In this document: positions 24,753-33,565 of the stretch, in pieces
Numbering within the stretch: position 1 is the stretch's first letter
Layout: each line of letters opens with the position of its first letter
Assembly: GCF_000813965.1 (NCBI RefSeq)
Contig: NZ_JWLI01000028.1
Span: forward strand, 255 to 60,666
Reading direction: 5' to 3'
Origin: Leisingera sp. ANG-M7
Lineage (GTDB): Bacteria; Pseudomonadota; Alphaproteobacteria; Rhodobacterales; Rhodobacteraceae
Length of the DNA stretch: 60,412 nucleotides
Notes under the pieces: model-generated
What the model saw: only the letters and a program-made list of their open reading frames with translations
The model's database searches: none
What the model was told of the DNA's origin: nothing
Program-made: the position numbers and the translations under genes

Positions 24753-25646
24753 ATGACCCGCCGCCCCTCCCTCCAAGACTTTCTGGCCAGCCGCAAACAT
24801 GTAGTGCAAGTCGCGCTGACCCGCGTCCGCGGGTCCTCCCCGCGCGAGGCCGGCACCTGCATGTTTGTGGCGGCAGAAGGCCTGTGGGGGACCATTGGCG
24901 GCGGCCAGCTGGAATATATTGCAATCGACCACGCCCGGCGGATGCTGAAGCAGGGTGTAATCAGCGACACGCTGGATGTGCCGCTGGGGCCGGAGATCGG
25001 CCAGTGCTGCGGCGGACGGGTGGAAATGTCGCTGGCGCAGATGCGCCAGACCGACCGCGACGATGCCATTGCCGCACAGCAGGCCGAGGAGCAGGCGCTG
25101 CCGCATGTCTATGTGATGGGCGCGGGCCATGTGGGCCGGGCCCTGGCGGATCTGTTCCAGCATATGCCCGTACGCTGCATCCTGATCGACCAGCGCGCCG
25201 AAGAGCTGGCCCTGTGTCACGCGGATGTGGAAATCCGCCAAAGCGCTATTCCTGAGATCGACATCGCCACCGCCCCGGCGGGCAGCGCCTTCATCGTTCT
25301 CACCCATGATCACGCGCTCGACTTCCTGCTTGCCTCCGCTGCCCTGCAGCGCGGCGATGCGGGCTATGTCGGCCTGATCGGATCGGCCACCAAGCGGGAG
25401 AAGTTCCGCCGCTGGTGCCGGGACCATTGCGACGGTCTGGGAACCGGCCGTCTCATCTGCCCCATCGGGGCAAGCGGTAGCCGCGACAAGCGGCCCAGCG
25501 TCATCGCAGCCTTCGTGGCGGCGGAAGTGATCGCTGATCTGACCTCTGAAACTGCCGCGTCCGCTCCATCACGGAGCACTGACCTGCCCCAGGCGGGTAA
25601 GCAACCGGACGCAGAGGGAGATACGGCTGGAGCAAACAGCCGTTAA
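24753..25646 (+). CDS. xdhC: XdhC, molybdenum-cofactor chaperone of xanthine dehydrogenase
   Basis: XdhC binds the molybdenum cofactor, promotes its sulfuration and delivers it to XdhB. The 297-residue protein shows the family N-terminus VVQVALTRVRGSSPREAGTCM, GTIGGGQLEYIAID and GPEIGQCCGGRVEM with the conserved Cys pair, then a Rossmann-like domain (VYVMGAGHVGRALADLF, GYVGLIGSATKREKF) and CPIGASGSRDKRPSVIA. About 25 C-terminal residues are polar and poorly conserved in type. The coding end overlaps a nested stem-loop that reaches toward the next gene. It is required for active XdhAB, matching its place in the operon. Confidence 0.95.
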   Translation: MTRRPSLQDFLASRKHVVQVALTRVRGSSPREAGTCMFVAAEGLWGTIGGGQLEYIAIDHARRMLKQGVISDTLDVPLGPEIGQCCGGRVEMSLAQMRQTDRDDAIAAQQAEEQALPHVYVMGAGHVGRALADLFQHMPVRCILIDQRAEELALCHADVEIRQSAIPEIDIATAPAGSAFIVLTHDHALDFLLASAALQRGDAGYVGLIGSATKREKFRRWCRDHCDGLGTGRLICPIGASGSRDKRPSVIAAFVAAEVIADLTSETAASAPSRSTDLPQAGKQPDAEGDTAGANSR

Positions 25647-25656
25647 GACTGCGTCC
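25607..25656 (+). other. Nested stem-loop across the xdhC stop and permease leader
   Basis: The outer arms are GGACGCAG (25607-25614) and CTGCGTCC (25649-25656). The inner arms are CGGCTG (25624-25629) and CAGCCG (25637-25642). The structure holds the xdhC stop codon and ends just before the AGGAGG of the permease gene. It could be a weak attenuator, an mRNA processing site or a structured regulatory RNA. Confidence 0.45.
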
Positions 25657-25677
25657 TCTTGACAGGAGGAGGCCGCC

Positions 25678-27270
25678 ATGACCGGGCGGAGCTACACGTA
25701 CAAACTGTTCGCGCGGAATGACTTCAGTGCATTCTGGGCGCTGTTCACAGACAACCTGATCAACCTGATCGTGCTTTCGGGCATCTGTCAGTTTGTCTTC
25801 AACATGCCTGCCGACATCGTGTTCGGCCGCATCGTGCCCGGCGCCGCAGTGGCGATCCTGGCCGGTATCGCGGTCTACACCTGGCTGGCCAAACACACCG
25901 CCGAGAAAGAGGGCCGCGACGTGACCGCGCTGCCCTATGGCATCTCGACGCCCGTGATGTTCGTCTATCTGTTCGGCGTGATCGGGCCGATCTACTGGTC
26001 CACCAATGACGCCATGCTGGCGTGGCAAGTGGGTATCGGCGCGGGTTTCATGGGCGGCATCGTTGCGGGCCTTGGCGCCATCGTCGGCCCCTGGCTCAAG
26101 CGGGTGACCCCGCGCGCCGGTATGCTCGGCACGCTCTGCGGCATTGCGCTGGTGTTCATCGGCACCGTGCCGCTGGCAACGATTTTCGAAAACCCGTTCA
26201 TCGGCTTTGCCTCGATGATCATCATCCTGTGGGGTCTGGTGGGCCGCCACCGGCTGCCGTTCAACATCCCGGCAGGCCTTCTGGCGCTGATCGTCGGCAC
26301 AGTCGTGGCGCTTGGCATGGGTGAGGCCTCGGTGTCTCTGGATGGCGTGGGCATCTACCTGCCGGTCCCGTACTTCGGTGACCTGATTGCCGGCATCCAG
26401 CATCTGTTCGCCAACCCGGAGCTGTTCCTGGTCCTGGTGCCGGTGCAGATCTACAACTTCATCGAAACCATGAACAACGTCGAAAGCGCCGAAGCGGCGG
26501 GCGACCACTATCCGGTCGGCCTGTGCCAGGTGACCGACGGCGTCGGCACCATGATCGGTGCGGTCTTCGGCTCGCCGTTCCCGACCACCGCCTATATCGG
26601 CCACCCGGCGTACAAGCGGATGGGCGCGCGCTCCGGCTACATCATCGGCGTCGGCATCGTGATCCCCTTTGCCGCCTTCTTTGGCCTCCTGGCGTTCCTC
26701 AACAACCTGATCCCCGTGGCCGCGGCCGCGCCGGTGCTGGTGTTCGTGGCGCTCAGCCTGGTGACCAATACCGCGCATTCGGTCAAGACCGACCATATCG
26801 CTGCGGTGACGATTGCAATGATGCCGCATGTCTCGGCCTTCCTGGTGATCAAATGGGGCGCACTGGCCGGCGCATTGGGCGCACTGGGTGCCACCGGCAT
26901 GGCCCAGCTCGGCGATCCGGAACTGACCGCAGCGCTGCTGCAGCAGGGCGCGCACTACGAAGGCCATCTGGCGCTCAGCCAGGGTGCGATCCTGACCGGC
27001 CTGATCTGGGGCGCCATCGTGGCCAGCGTGATCGACGGTGACTTCCGCAACGCGGGCGGCTTTGCCCTGGCGGCGGCGGTGATGTCGCTGGTCGGCGTGA
27101 TCCACTCTGCCAGCCTGCATTGGCCGGAGTTCAGTGGTGTCGCCATGGGCTACCTGATCGCCGCGGCCTTCCTGTTCATCTACCCGATCTTCCACAAGGC
27201 GGATGAGCACGAGGAAGCCGAGGATGACGGTGTGAAGCCGCATGTGCCGCACCTGCCGGCAGGCGAATAA
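25678..27270 (+). CDS. NCS2-superfamily purine permease (xanthine/guanine/hypoxanthine type)
   Basis: This is a 530-residue membrane protein with about 12-14 helices. The start FARNDFSAFWALFTDNLINL, the segment TALPYGISTP, the mid motif IYNFIETMNNVESAEAAGDHYPV and GSPFPTTAYIGHPAYKRMGARSGY belong to the AzgA-like/NCS2 branch rather than the urate (NAT) branch of the permease at 12986-14422. The two permeases probably import different purines. AGGAGG stands before the ATG. Placed between xdhC and guaD, it most likely brings in guanine, hypoxanthine or xanthine. The exact substrate cannot be read from sequence. Confidence 0.85.
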   Translation: MTGRSYTYKLFARNDFSAFWALFTDNLINLIVLSGICQFVFNMPADIVFGRIVPGAAVAILAGIAVYTWLAKHTAEKEGRDVTALPYGISTPVMFVYLFGVIGPIYWSTNDAMLAWQVGIGAGFMGGIVAGLGAIVGPWLKRVTPRAGMLGTLCGIALVFIGTVPLATIFENPFIGFASMIIILWGLVGRHRLPFNIPAGLLALIVGTVVALGMGEASVSLDGVGIYLPVPYFGDLIAGIQHLFANPELFLVLVPVQIYNFIETMNNVESAEAAGDHYPVGLCQVTDGVGTMIGAVFGSPFPTTAYIGHPAYKRMGARSGYIIGVGIVIPFAAFFGLLAFLNNLIPVAAAAPVLVFVALSLVTNTAHSVKTDHIAAVTIAMMPHVSAFLVIKWGALAGALGALGATGMAQLGDPELTAALLQQGAHYEGHLALSQGAILTGLIWGAIVASVIDGDFRNAGGFALAAAVMSLVGVIHSASLHWPEFSGVAMGYLIAAAFLFIYPIFHKADEHEEAEDDGVKPHVPHLPAGE

Positions 27271-27285
27271 TCCCAAATGACAATG

Positions 27286-27310
27286 GGCAGGGGGCTGCGC
27301 GCTCCCTGCC
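27286..27310 (+). other. Hairpin in the guaD leader
   Basis: GGCAGGGGGC and GCTCCCTGCC form a 10-bp stem (one G-T pair) with a 5-nt loop, 24 nt before the guaD start. No T-run follows, so it is not a standard terminator. Confidence 0.45.
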
Positions 27311-27333
27311 TGCGAACCAAGGACAACACAGAT

Positions 27334-28632
27334 ATGACATCGAAACAGACGCTGCTGCGCGGCCGGGTGCTTTCCTTCACCGCCGAGCCGCAAGACCCCC
27401 AGGACACCAGCGCCTATGAGTTCATCGAGGACGGCGCACTGCTGGTCGCGGACGGCATGATCGTGGCCAAGGGCAGCTATGACGCGCTCGCTCCGCAGGC
27501 CGCAGGCGCCGAGGTGATCGACCACCGCCCCAACATTCTGATGGCCGGCTTCATCGACACCCACCTGCATTTCCCGCAGGTGCAGGTGATCGCTTCCTGG
27601 GGCTCGCAGCTCTTGGAGTGGCTGAACAACTACACCTTCCCGGAGGAGGTCCGCTTTGCCGATGCCGGCCACAGTGCCGGGATGGCCGGGCATTTCTTTG
27701 ACCTCTTGACCAGCCATGGCACCACCACCGCGGTGGCCTATTGCTCGGTCCACAAAACCTCCGCCGAGGCCTATTTCACCGAGGCCGCCCGCCGCAACAT
27801 GCGGATGATCGGCGGCAAGGTGCTGATGGACCGCAACGCGCCGGAGGGCCTGCTGGATACGCCGGTCAGCGGCTATGATGACACCAAGGAGCTGATCGCG
27901 AAATACCACGGCAAGGGCCGGGGGCTTTATGCCATCACCCCGCGCTTTGCCATCACCTCCACCCCCGACCAGATGGAGATGGCGGGTGCCTTGGTGCAGG
28001 AGCACCCGGACTGCTACGTGCAGACCCACCTGTCGGAAAACCACGACGAGATCGCCTTTACTGCCGAGCTTTACCCGCAGGCGCGCGATTATCTGGACGT
28101 CTACCAGTCCTACGGGCTGCTGACGGAAAAGATGCTGCTGGGCCACTCGATCCACCTGCAGCCGCGCGAGATTGATGCCCTGGCTGAAACCCAGGCCAAG
28201 CCGGTGTTCTGCCCGACCTCGAACCTGTTCCTTGGCAGCGGATTGTTCGACGACGCAGGCCTGCGCGAGCGCGGCATCACCAATGCCATTGCCACCGACA
28301 TCGGCGCCGGCACCAGCTATTCGATGCTGCAGACCCTGAACGAGGGCTACAAGGTTCTGCAATTGCAGAACCAGAAACTGCACCCCTTGCGCGCTTTCCA
28401 CTGGATCACCCGCGGCAACGCCGTGGCGCTGGGGCTGGAGGACAAGATTGGCACGCTGGAGGCAGGCACCGAGGCCGACATCGTCGTGCTCGATTCCCGC
28501 GCCACCCACGCGATGGACCTGCGGATGCAGCGGGCGGAAACCCTGTCCGAAGAGCTGTTCATCCTGCAGACCCTGGGCGACGACCGCTCCATCGCGCAGA
28601 CCTATGTGGCCGGCCAGCCGATGAAATCCTGA
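27334..28632 (+). CDS. guaD: Guanine deaminase GuaD
   Basis: This zinc-dependent amidohydrolase converts guanine to xanthine and ammonia. The 432-residue protein has the metal motif FIDTHLHFPQ, SHGTTTAVAY, YVQTHLSENHDEI (His and Glu of the active site), GHSIHL, VFCPTSNLFLGSGLF and ATDIGAGTSYSML with the catalytic Asp. The ATG at 27334 has AAGGA about 10 nt upstream. An earlier frame start at 27277 lies inside the leader hairpin and is rejected. It is the last gene of the xdhABC-permease-guaD group. Confidence 0.94.
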   Translation: MTSKQTLLRGRVLSFTAEPQDPQDTSAYEFIEDGALLVADGMIVAKGSYDALAPQAAGAEVIDHRPNILMAGFIDTHLHFPQVQVIASWGSQLLEWLNNYTFPEEVRFADAGHSAGMAGHFFDLLTSHGTTTAVAYCSVHKTSAEAYFTEAARRNMRMIGGKVLMDRNAPEGLLDTPVSGYDDTKELIAKYHGKGRGLYAITPRFAITSTPDQMEMAGALVQEHPDCYVQTHLSENHDEIAFTAELYPQARDYLDVYQSYGLLTEKMLLGHSIHLQPREIDALAETQAKPVFCPTSNLFLGSGLFDDAGLRERGITNAIATDIGAGTSYSMLQTLNEGYKVLQLQNQKLHPLRAFHWITRGNAVALGLEDKIGTLEAGTEADIVVLDSRATHAMDLRMQRAETLSEELFILQTLGDDRSIAQTYVAGQPMKS

Positions 28633-28639
28633 CCTTGCC

Positions 28640-28661
28640 GCCGCGGGCCAGCGCCCGCGGC
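28640..28661 (+). terminator. GC-rich hairpin after guaD
   Basis: GCCGCGGGC, loop CAGC, GCCCGCGGC, a perfect 9-bp stem 8 nt after the guaD stop. The following sequence is CACCCCTCC and not T-rich, so efficiency is doubtful. Confidence 0.5.
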
Positions 28662-28807
28662 ACCCCTCCAGTTTATTACCATAATCAAGATTACAATCAT
28701 TTTTCATGCCGCTCTGACGCACGTGTAAAAAGACGGCAACAAGCCGCCCAGGAATAATTGACAAAATTAGTAAATTATAATACCCGCCGCGCTCGAAGGA
28801 GTTGCGG
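28662..28807 (+). promoter_or_regulatory. AT-rich promoter region of the adenylation-acyltransferase gene
   Basis: The stretch is strikingly AT-rich against its surroundings. TTGACA (28758-28763) and TATAAT (28776-28781) are perfect boxes but only 12 nt apart, so at least one is not used as a standard sigma-70 pair. AAGGAG (28796-28801) lies 6 nt before the ATG. Confidence 0.45.
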
Positions 28808-31345
28808 ATGTTTTACGACCTGGCCAAATTGCGCGCGTTCGGCGCCCGTCCCTGCCTGATTGCGGCAGATGGAACCCAGCTGACCTATGCCGCTTTGGCA
28901 GATGCCGCGGAACAGTTTTCCCGCCAGCTGCCGCAGGACCGGCGGCTGATTGCGGTTGAGACGGCAGGCGATCCGCAAGCCATCACCGCCTATCTCGGCG
29001 CGCTGGCCGCAGGCCATGCCGTGATGCCGCTGCCCGCCGGGGATGAGGCCACCGCCGAAAGCCTGACAGACCGTTTCCGCCCTGCCGCCAGCTTCCGCTG
29101 CATCGGCGGCACCTGGCAGCTGCTGGACCATGCGCATGAGCCGGCCGGCATCCACCCGGACCTTGCCCTGCTGCTGCAAACCTCCGGCAGCACCGGCCAC
29201 GGGCGCGGTGTGCGCCTGTCCGCCAATGCCGTGGGCAGCAACGCCAGTGCCATCGCGGAATACCTGGAGATCCAGCCCCAGGACCGCGCTGCGCTGATCC
29301 TGCCGCTGCACTATTCCTACGGCCTGTCGGTGCTGCACTCGCATCTGGCCGCCGGCGCCAGCCTCTGGCTCGCGCCCGGCTCAGTGCTGGAACCCGGTTT
29401 CGCCGCTGCGCTTGAGGCCTCCGGCGCCACCAGCCTAGCCGGTGTGCCGCATCACTTCCGGCTGCTGGACAGCGCGGGCCTGTCCCATGCGCTGCCGGAG
29501 ACCATCAAGACCCTGACCGTAGCGGGCGGCGCGATGGAGGCAGAACAGGTCCGCAGCTGGGTCGCACGGATGCAGGCCCGGGCCGGGCGGTTCTTCGTCA
29601 TGTACGGCCAGACCGAGGCCACCGCACGGATCAGCTACCTGCCGCCAGAACAGGCTTTGGAGCACCCCGGCGCCGCAGGCCGCGCCATCCCCGGCGGCCA
29701 GCTGCTGCTGCGCGATGCGGGCGGCAACGACATCACCGCGCCCGAAGGCGAGGGTGAGCTGGTCTACAAAGGCCCGAATGTGATGATGGGCTATGCCGAG
29801 GGCAGCGCCGATCTGGCCAAGGGTGCAGAGCTCAGCGAACTGGCTACCGGCGACCTGGCCCGGCGCGATGCCGATGGGCTGTACCATATCACCGGACGGC
29901 TGTCGCGCATGTCCAAGATTGCGGGCCTGCGCATCGGCCATGACGCCATCGAACGCGCACTGGCTGCCCAGGGGCATGAGGCCGCGGTCTGGGGTGATGA
30001 CACCCGCATCTCCATCGCCATCAGCGGGCCGGAGGACGGCATCGCCGCGCTGGCTGCCAGGCTGACGGGCGTCGGCCAGCAGCATTTCACCGTGGTCGCG
30101 CGCAAATCCCTGCCGCGCCGCGCCAATGGCAAAATCGACTATCCGGCGCTCAAGGCGCAATCCGCCAAGCCTGCGCGCACCAAGGGCGTGCTGGCCGCCT
30201 ATCAGGCCGCCTTTGCGCCGCAAACCGTGGGCCGCAATGACAGTTTCGCATCGCTCGGCGGCGATTCCCTGCGCCATGTGGAGCTGTCGCTGGCGCTGGA
30301 CGAAGCACTGGGCGGCGCCCCGGCCGGCTGGGAAACCATGCCCATCAAGGAGCTGGAGACCACCGCCCCGGCCCGCGGAAGCAGCCTGCCGTTTGACCTG
30401 GTCGCGCGGGTGATTGCAATCCTCGCCGTGGTCATCGCCCATCAGACCCATTGGCCCACCTACGGCGGCGCCGCCGCAATGGTGATCCTGATGGGGATGA
30501 GCGTTGCCGGCTACCGCTGGGAGGCGCTGAGCGCGGGTGACATGCGCAGCTTTTTCAAACCCGTGGCCGCGGTACTGATCCCCTATTACCTGGTTCTGGC
30601 AGGTTATGCCGTGGCGTGGGAGCAGGTGCCCTGGGTCTCTGTCTTCCTGGCCGGGAATTTTGCCCTGACCACGCCGGAAACCCATCTGATGCTGCCCTAT
30701 CTCTACTGGTTCGTGGAGGCCTATTGGCAGATCACCCTGCTGATCGCCCTGCCCTTTGCGCTGCCGCCGGTGCGGCGCTGGCTGGCACACCAGGGCGCCT
30801 ATCGTGCGGGCCTGTGCCTGCTCGGGTTTGCCGTGGCTATCCGCCTGATTGCGCCGGAGGTCTGGAACATTGGCGGGCGCGCGCAGTTCACGGTGCCTTG
30901 GGTCCTTTACCTGTTCGCCATCGGCTGGTGCATCACCGCCGCCGGGGGGCTGCGCCAGCAGCTGGTGCTGCTGGGTGCCGCCTGCGTGATCATGCCCGCA
31001 GCCGCCTACCTCGGCGGCAACTGGTACGGCGGCTGGATCAAATACATGTGGCTCTTGGCGCTGATCGCCGGGCTGATCTTTGTCCAGCGGATGCCGCTTC
31101 CGCGCCCGGTTTCCCGCGCAGTCATGCGGCTGGCGCAGGCGGCCTTCCCGATCTACCTGCTGCACCGGCTCGTGCCGGAGATCCTGATGCCAATGATCGG
31201 GCTGGAGGGCCGCAGCGCGCTGGTCAACACCCTCGGCATCCTGGGCGGCATCGCCCTGGGGCTGGCGGTGGCCTCGGTTCAGCGGCAGCTGGTGCGGGCC
31301 TGGGCCAACGCCCGCGCCCGCCAGCCTGCACTGGCCGAAGTTTAA
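28808..31345 (+). CDS. Adenylation domain - carrier domain - membrane acyltransferase fusion
   Basis: This 845-residue protein has three parts. Residues 1 to about 440 are an AMP-forming ligase: LLLQTSGSTGHGRG, YGQTEATARISYLP, GELVYKGPNVMMGY, TGDLARRDADGLYH, and the catalytic Lys in RRANGKIDY. Residues about 450-525 are a phosphopantetheine carrier with Ser487 in SLGGDSLRHVEL. Residues about 540-835 are a ten-helix acyltransferase-3 domain starting DLVARVIAILAVVIAH, with the conserved Arg and His. It should activate an acid, load it on its own carrier and transfer it at the membrane. The substrate and acceptor are unknown. No condensation or thioesterase domain or partner biosynthetic gene is adjacent. 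Confidence 0.85.
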   Translation: MFYDLAKLRAFGARPCLIAADGTQLTYAALADAAEQFSRQLPQDRRLIAVETAGDPQAITAYLGALAAGHAVMPLPAGDEATAESLTDRFRPAASFRCIGGTWQLLDHAHEPAGIHPDLALLLQTSGSTGHGRGVRLSANAVGSNASAIAEYLEIQPQDRAALILPLHYSYGLSVLHSHLAAGASLWLAPGSVLEPGFAAALEASGATSLAGVPHHFRLLDSAGLSHALPETIKTLTVAGGAMEAEQVRSWVARMQARAGRFFVMYGQTEATARISYLPPEQALEHPGAAGRAIPGGQLLLRDAGGNDITAPEGEGELVYKGPNVMMGYAEGSADLAKGAELSELATGDLARRDADGLYHITGRLSRMSKIAGLRIGHDAIERALAAQGHEAAVWGDDTRISIAISGPEDGIAALAARLTGVGQQHFTVVARKSLPRRANGKIDYPALKAQSAKPARTKGVLAAYQAAFAPQTVGRNDSFASLGGDSLRHVELSLALDEALGGAPAGWETMPIKELETTAPARGSSLPFDLVARVIAILAVVIAHQTHWPTYGGAAAMVILMGMSVAGYRWEALSAGDMRSFFKPVAAVLIPYYLVLAGYAVAWEQVPWVSVFLAGNFALTTPETHLMLPYLYWFVEAYWQITLLIALPFALPPVRRWLAHQGAYRAGLCLLGFAVAIRLIAPEVWNIGGRAQFTVPWVLYLFAIGWCITAAGGLRQQLVLLGAACVIMPAAAYLGGNWYGGWIKYMWLLALIAGLIFVQRMPLPRPVSRAVMRLAQAAFPIYLLHRLVPEILMPMIGLEGRSALVNTLGILGGIALGLAVASVQRQLVRAWANARARQPALAEV

Positions 31346-32550
31346 ACCAGCGCCGCCACGGCTTTCGTGATCCGGCTCAGCGCCTCGCGCAGTTCCGCCT
31401 CGGACGTCGCATAGGAAATCCGGAAATAGGGCGAGATGCCGAAGGCGCGGCCCGGCACCACCGCCACATGGTGCTGGTCCAATAGGTGGGCGCAGAAATC
31501 CGCGTCCGTCTCCAGCACTGTGCTCTCCGGCGTGCGCTTTCCCAGCACGCCCGCGCAATTGGCGAATGTGTAGAACGCCCCTTCCGGCACCGGGCAGCTG
31601 ATCCCCTCCATCCCGTTCAGCGCCTCCACCACCAGATCGCGCCGCGCCTGAAAGCTCGCCCGCCGCTCCGCCAGCACCTCCTGCGGTCCGTTCAAAGCCG
31701 CCACTGCCGCCGCCTGCGACACCGAAGACGGATGCGAGGTCGATTGCGACTGCACCACCTTCATTGCATCAATCAGCGCCTTCGGCCCGCCCGCATAACC
31801 CAGCCGCCAGCCGGTCATCGCATAGGCCTTGGAGACGCCGTTCACCGTCAGCACCCGGTCCTTCAGCCGCGGCTCCACCTGCGCAGGTGTGGCAAACTCA
31901 AAGCCGCCATAGGTGATGTGCTCATACATGTCATCACCCATCAGCCAGATGTCCGGGTATCGCAGCAACACTTCCATCAGCGGCTGGTAATCGCTGGCAC
32001 TGTAGCCGGCCCCCGCCGGGTTCGACGGCGAATTCAGCAGCAGCCAGCGGGTGCGCGGCGTGATCGCCGCCTCCAGCTTCTCCACCGTCAGCCGGAAGCC
32101 GGTGCCGTCCCCGCAAGGCACCAGCACCGGCTCGCCGCCGGCAATGCGGATGATATCGGAATAAGACGTCCAATACGGCGTCGGCACGATCACCTCATCG
32201 CCGGGGTTGAGGCTGGCCATGAAGGCATCGAACAGGATTTCCTTGGCGCCGGTGCCGGCGATGATCTCGTCCAGCGCATAGTCCAGACCATTGTCGCGCT
32301 TGAACTTGGCCTGGATCGCCTGCCGCAGATCCAGCGTGCCGCCGAGCGGTGTGTATTTCGTCTCCCCCGCCCGCATCGCGGCGGCGGCGGCTTCCTTGAT
32401 GTGCTCCGGTGTGTCGAAGTCCGGCTCCCCGGCGCCCAGGATGATCACCGGCGCGCCCTGGCGCTTCATCTCCGCCGCCTTGGCACCGATGGTCAGGATT
32501 TCAGAGACCCCGATCGGGTCAAGACGGGCGGCGCGGCGGAACTGGGCCAT
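31342..32550 (-). CDS. Aspartate-type aminotransferase (class I, PLP)
   Basis: This 402-residue fold-type I aminotransferase of the aspartate/aromatic subgroup has EPDFDTPEHIKEAA, GAKEILFDAFMASLNPGDEVIVPTP (within residues 103-128), LNSPSNPAGAGYS, and the PLP lysine in NGVSKAYAMTGWRLGYAGG. The upstream frame extends to 32631, but the ATG at 32550 has GGGAG upstream and begins directly before the family start FRRAARLDPIG. Its stop overlaps that of the convergent adenylation gene (TTTAAA). It follows two LysR genes on the same strand. It might feed aspartate and oxaloacetate exchange, but a role with the neighbouring pipecolate-type genes is equally possible. Confidence 0.88.
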   Translation of the reverse strand: MAQFRRAARLDPIGVSEILTIGAKAAEMKRQGAPVIILGAGEPDFDTPEHIKEAAAAAMRAGETKYTPLGGTLDLRQAIQAKFKRDNGLDYALDEIIAGTGAKEILFDAFMASLNPGDEVIVPTPYWTSYSDIIRIAGGEPVLVPCGDGTGFRLTVEKLEAAITPRTRWLLLNSPSNPAGAGYSASDYQPLMEVLLRYPDIWLMGDDMYEHITYGGFEFATPAQVEPRLKDRVLTVNGVSKAYAMTGWRLGYAGGPKALIDAMKVVQSQSTSHPSSVSQAAAVAALNGPQEVLAERRASFQARRDLVVEALNGMEGISCPVPEGAFYTFANCAGVLGKRTPESTVLETDADFCAHLLDQHHVAVVPGRAFGISPYFRISYATSEAELREALSRITKAVAALV

Positions 32551-32676
32551 GGCGAAGGCTCCCTGCTGGTTATGGCACAGCCAGATTGAAACGAAAGCCG
32601 CTCTTGAAATACCAGCCGGTTTCGACGGCATCCATTCCTGTTCGTCATACCCGGCCTATCGGCCAGGTGGATGATC

Positions 32677-33564
32677 TCACTCCGGCCTGCTCCGCAACTG
32701 CTTGCGCATCCAGGCTTCCAGTTTCTGCACCGCCTCCGGCACAACCCCGTGCGGACGCACCAGGTAATAGCGCTTGCGCGACTCCAGCGCCGGCCCTGGG
32801 ACCCGCATCAGATCGCCGCCCGTAATCTCCCGCGCCACCATGTCGTAAGGCACAATCGCCGCCCCCAGTCCCGCCGCAGCCGCCGCAATCACCATCGAGT
32901 GCTGATCGAAATAGCGCCCGTCCTGCCGCGGTGCGCCCGCCAGCCCTGCCCGCTCGAACCACTCCGCCCAGGAGCCCGCGCGGCTTTCCAGGTGCAACAG
33001 CGGCGCCTGCGCCAGATTGCCCGCCTGCTCCAGCTGATGCGCGGCAAAGAATCCGGGCGCGCAGACCGGCACCATTTCCTCGCCAAACAGCGGCGCCATA
33101 TGGGTGCCGGGCCAGTTATCCAGCCCGTAATGCACCGCCAAGTCAAAGTTCTCGCGGGCAAAGTCAAACGGCTCCAGCCGGGTGGAGAAGCTCAGCTCCA
33201 CATCCGGATGGCGGGCAAAAAAATCCGGCAGCCGCGGGATCAGCCAGAGGTTGGCGAATGCCGGCAGCACCGCAATCCGCAGGGCCGAGCGCCCGGCCCC
33301 GGCGGCGGCGGCCTTTTGCAGGGTCGCGCGAAGCCCGGCCAGATCCAGCTCCAGATCGGCCGCCAGCCCCTGCCCTGCCGGCGTCAGAACCACGCCGCGC
33401 CCGGCCCGCTGGAACAGGTCGAAGCCAAGGTCCGCCTCCAGTTCCTTCACCTTCTTGCTGACAGCGCTTTGGGTCAGACCCAGCTCCTCCCCCGCAGCGG
33501 TGAAGCTCTGGTGCCGCGCAGCGCTTTCGAAACAGCGCAGATGTGTCAGGCTCGGCAGGCGCAT
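32677..33564 (-). CDS. LysR-family regulator, GcvA-like
   Basis: This 295-residue protein begins with the GcvA-type pattern MRLPSLTHLRCFESAARHQSFTAAGEELGLTQSAVSKKVKELE (within residues 1-43) and continues with VLPAFANLWLIPRLPDFFARHPDVEL, typical of the GcvA/TrpI subgroup of LysR proteins. It starts one base after the stop of the LysR gene at 33566, so the two form a tandem pair. Which of the flanking genes it controls cannot be told. The aminotransferase downstream and the dehydrogenase/oxidase pair are candidates. Confidence 0.88.
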   Translation of the reverse strand: MRLPSLTHLRCFESAARHQSFTAAGEELGLTQSAVSKKVKELEADLGFDLFQRAGRGVVLTPAGQGLAADLELDLAGLRATLQKAAAAGAGRSALRIAVLPAFANLWLIPRLPDFFARHPDVELSFSTRLEPFDFARENFDLAVHYGLDNWPGTHMAPLFGEEMVPVCAPGFFAAHQLEQAGNLAQAPLLHLESRAGSWAEWFERAGLAGAPRQDGRYFDQHSMVIAAAAAGLGAAIVPYDMVAREITGGDLMRVPGPALESRKRYYLVRPHGVVPEAVQKLEAWMRKQLRSRPE

Positions 33565-33565
33565 G

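Noticed and set aside
12411-28632. Transfer of the purine region by an insertion element or integron
   Set aside because: I found no transposase, integrase, terminal inverted repeats or target duplications, and the composition matches the neighbours.
25501-28764. 1087-residue open frame on the minus strand
   Set aside because: It lies antisense to the purine permease and guaD, both with clear family motifs. Its product is low-complexity His/Arg/Gln/Gly-rich text, typical of the opposite frame of GC-rich genes.
28758-28781. Perfect TTGACA and TATAAT boxes as a sigma-70 promoter
   Set aside because: The spacer is only 12 nt, too short for a normal promoter. Kept only as an AT-rich promoter region.
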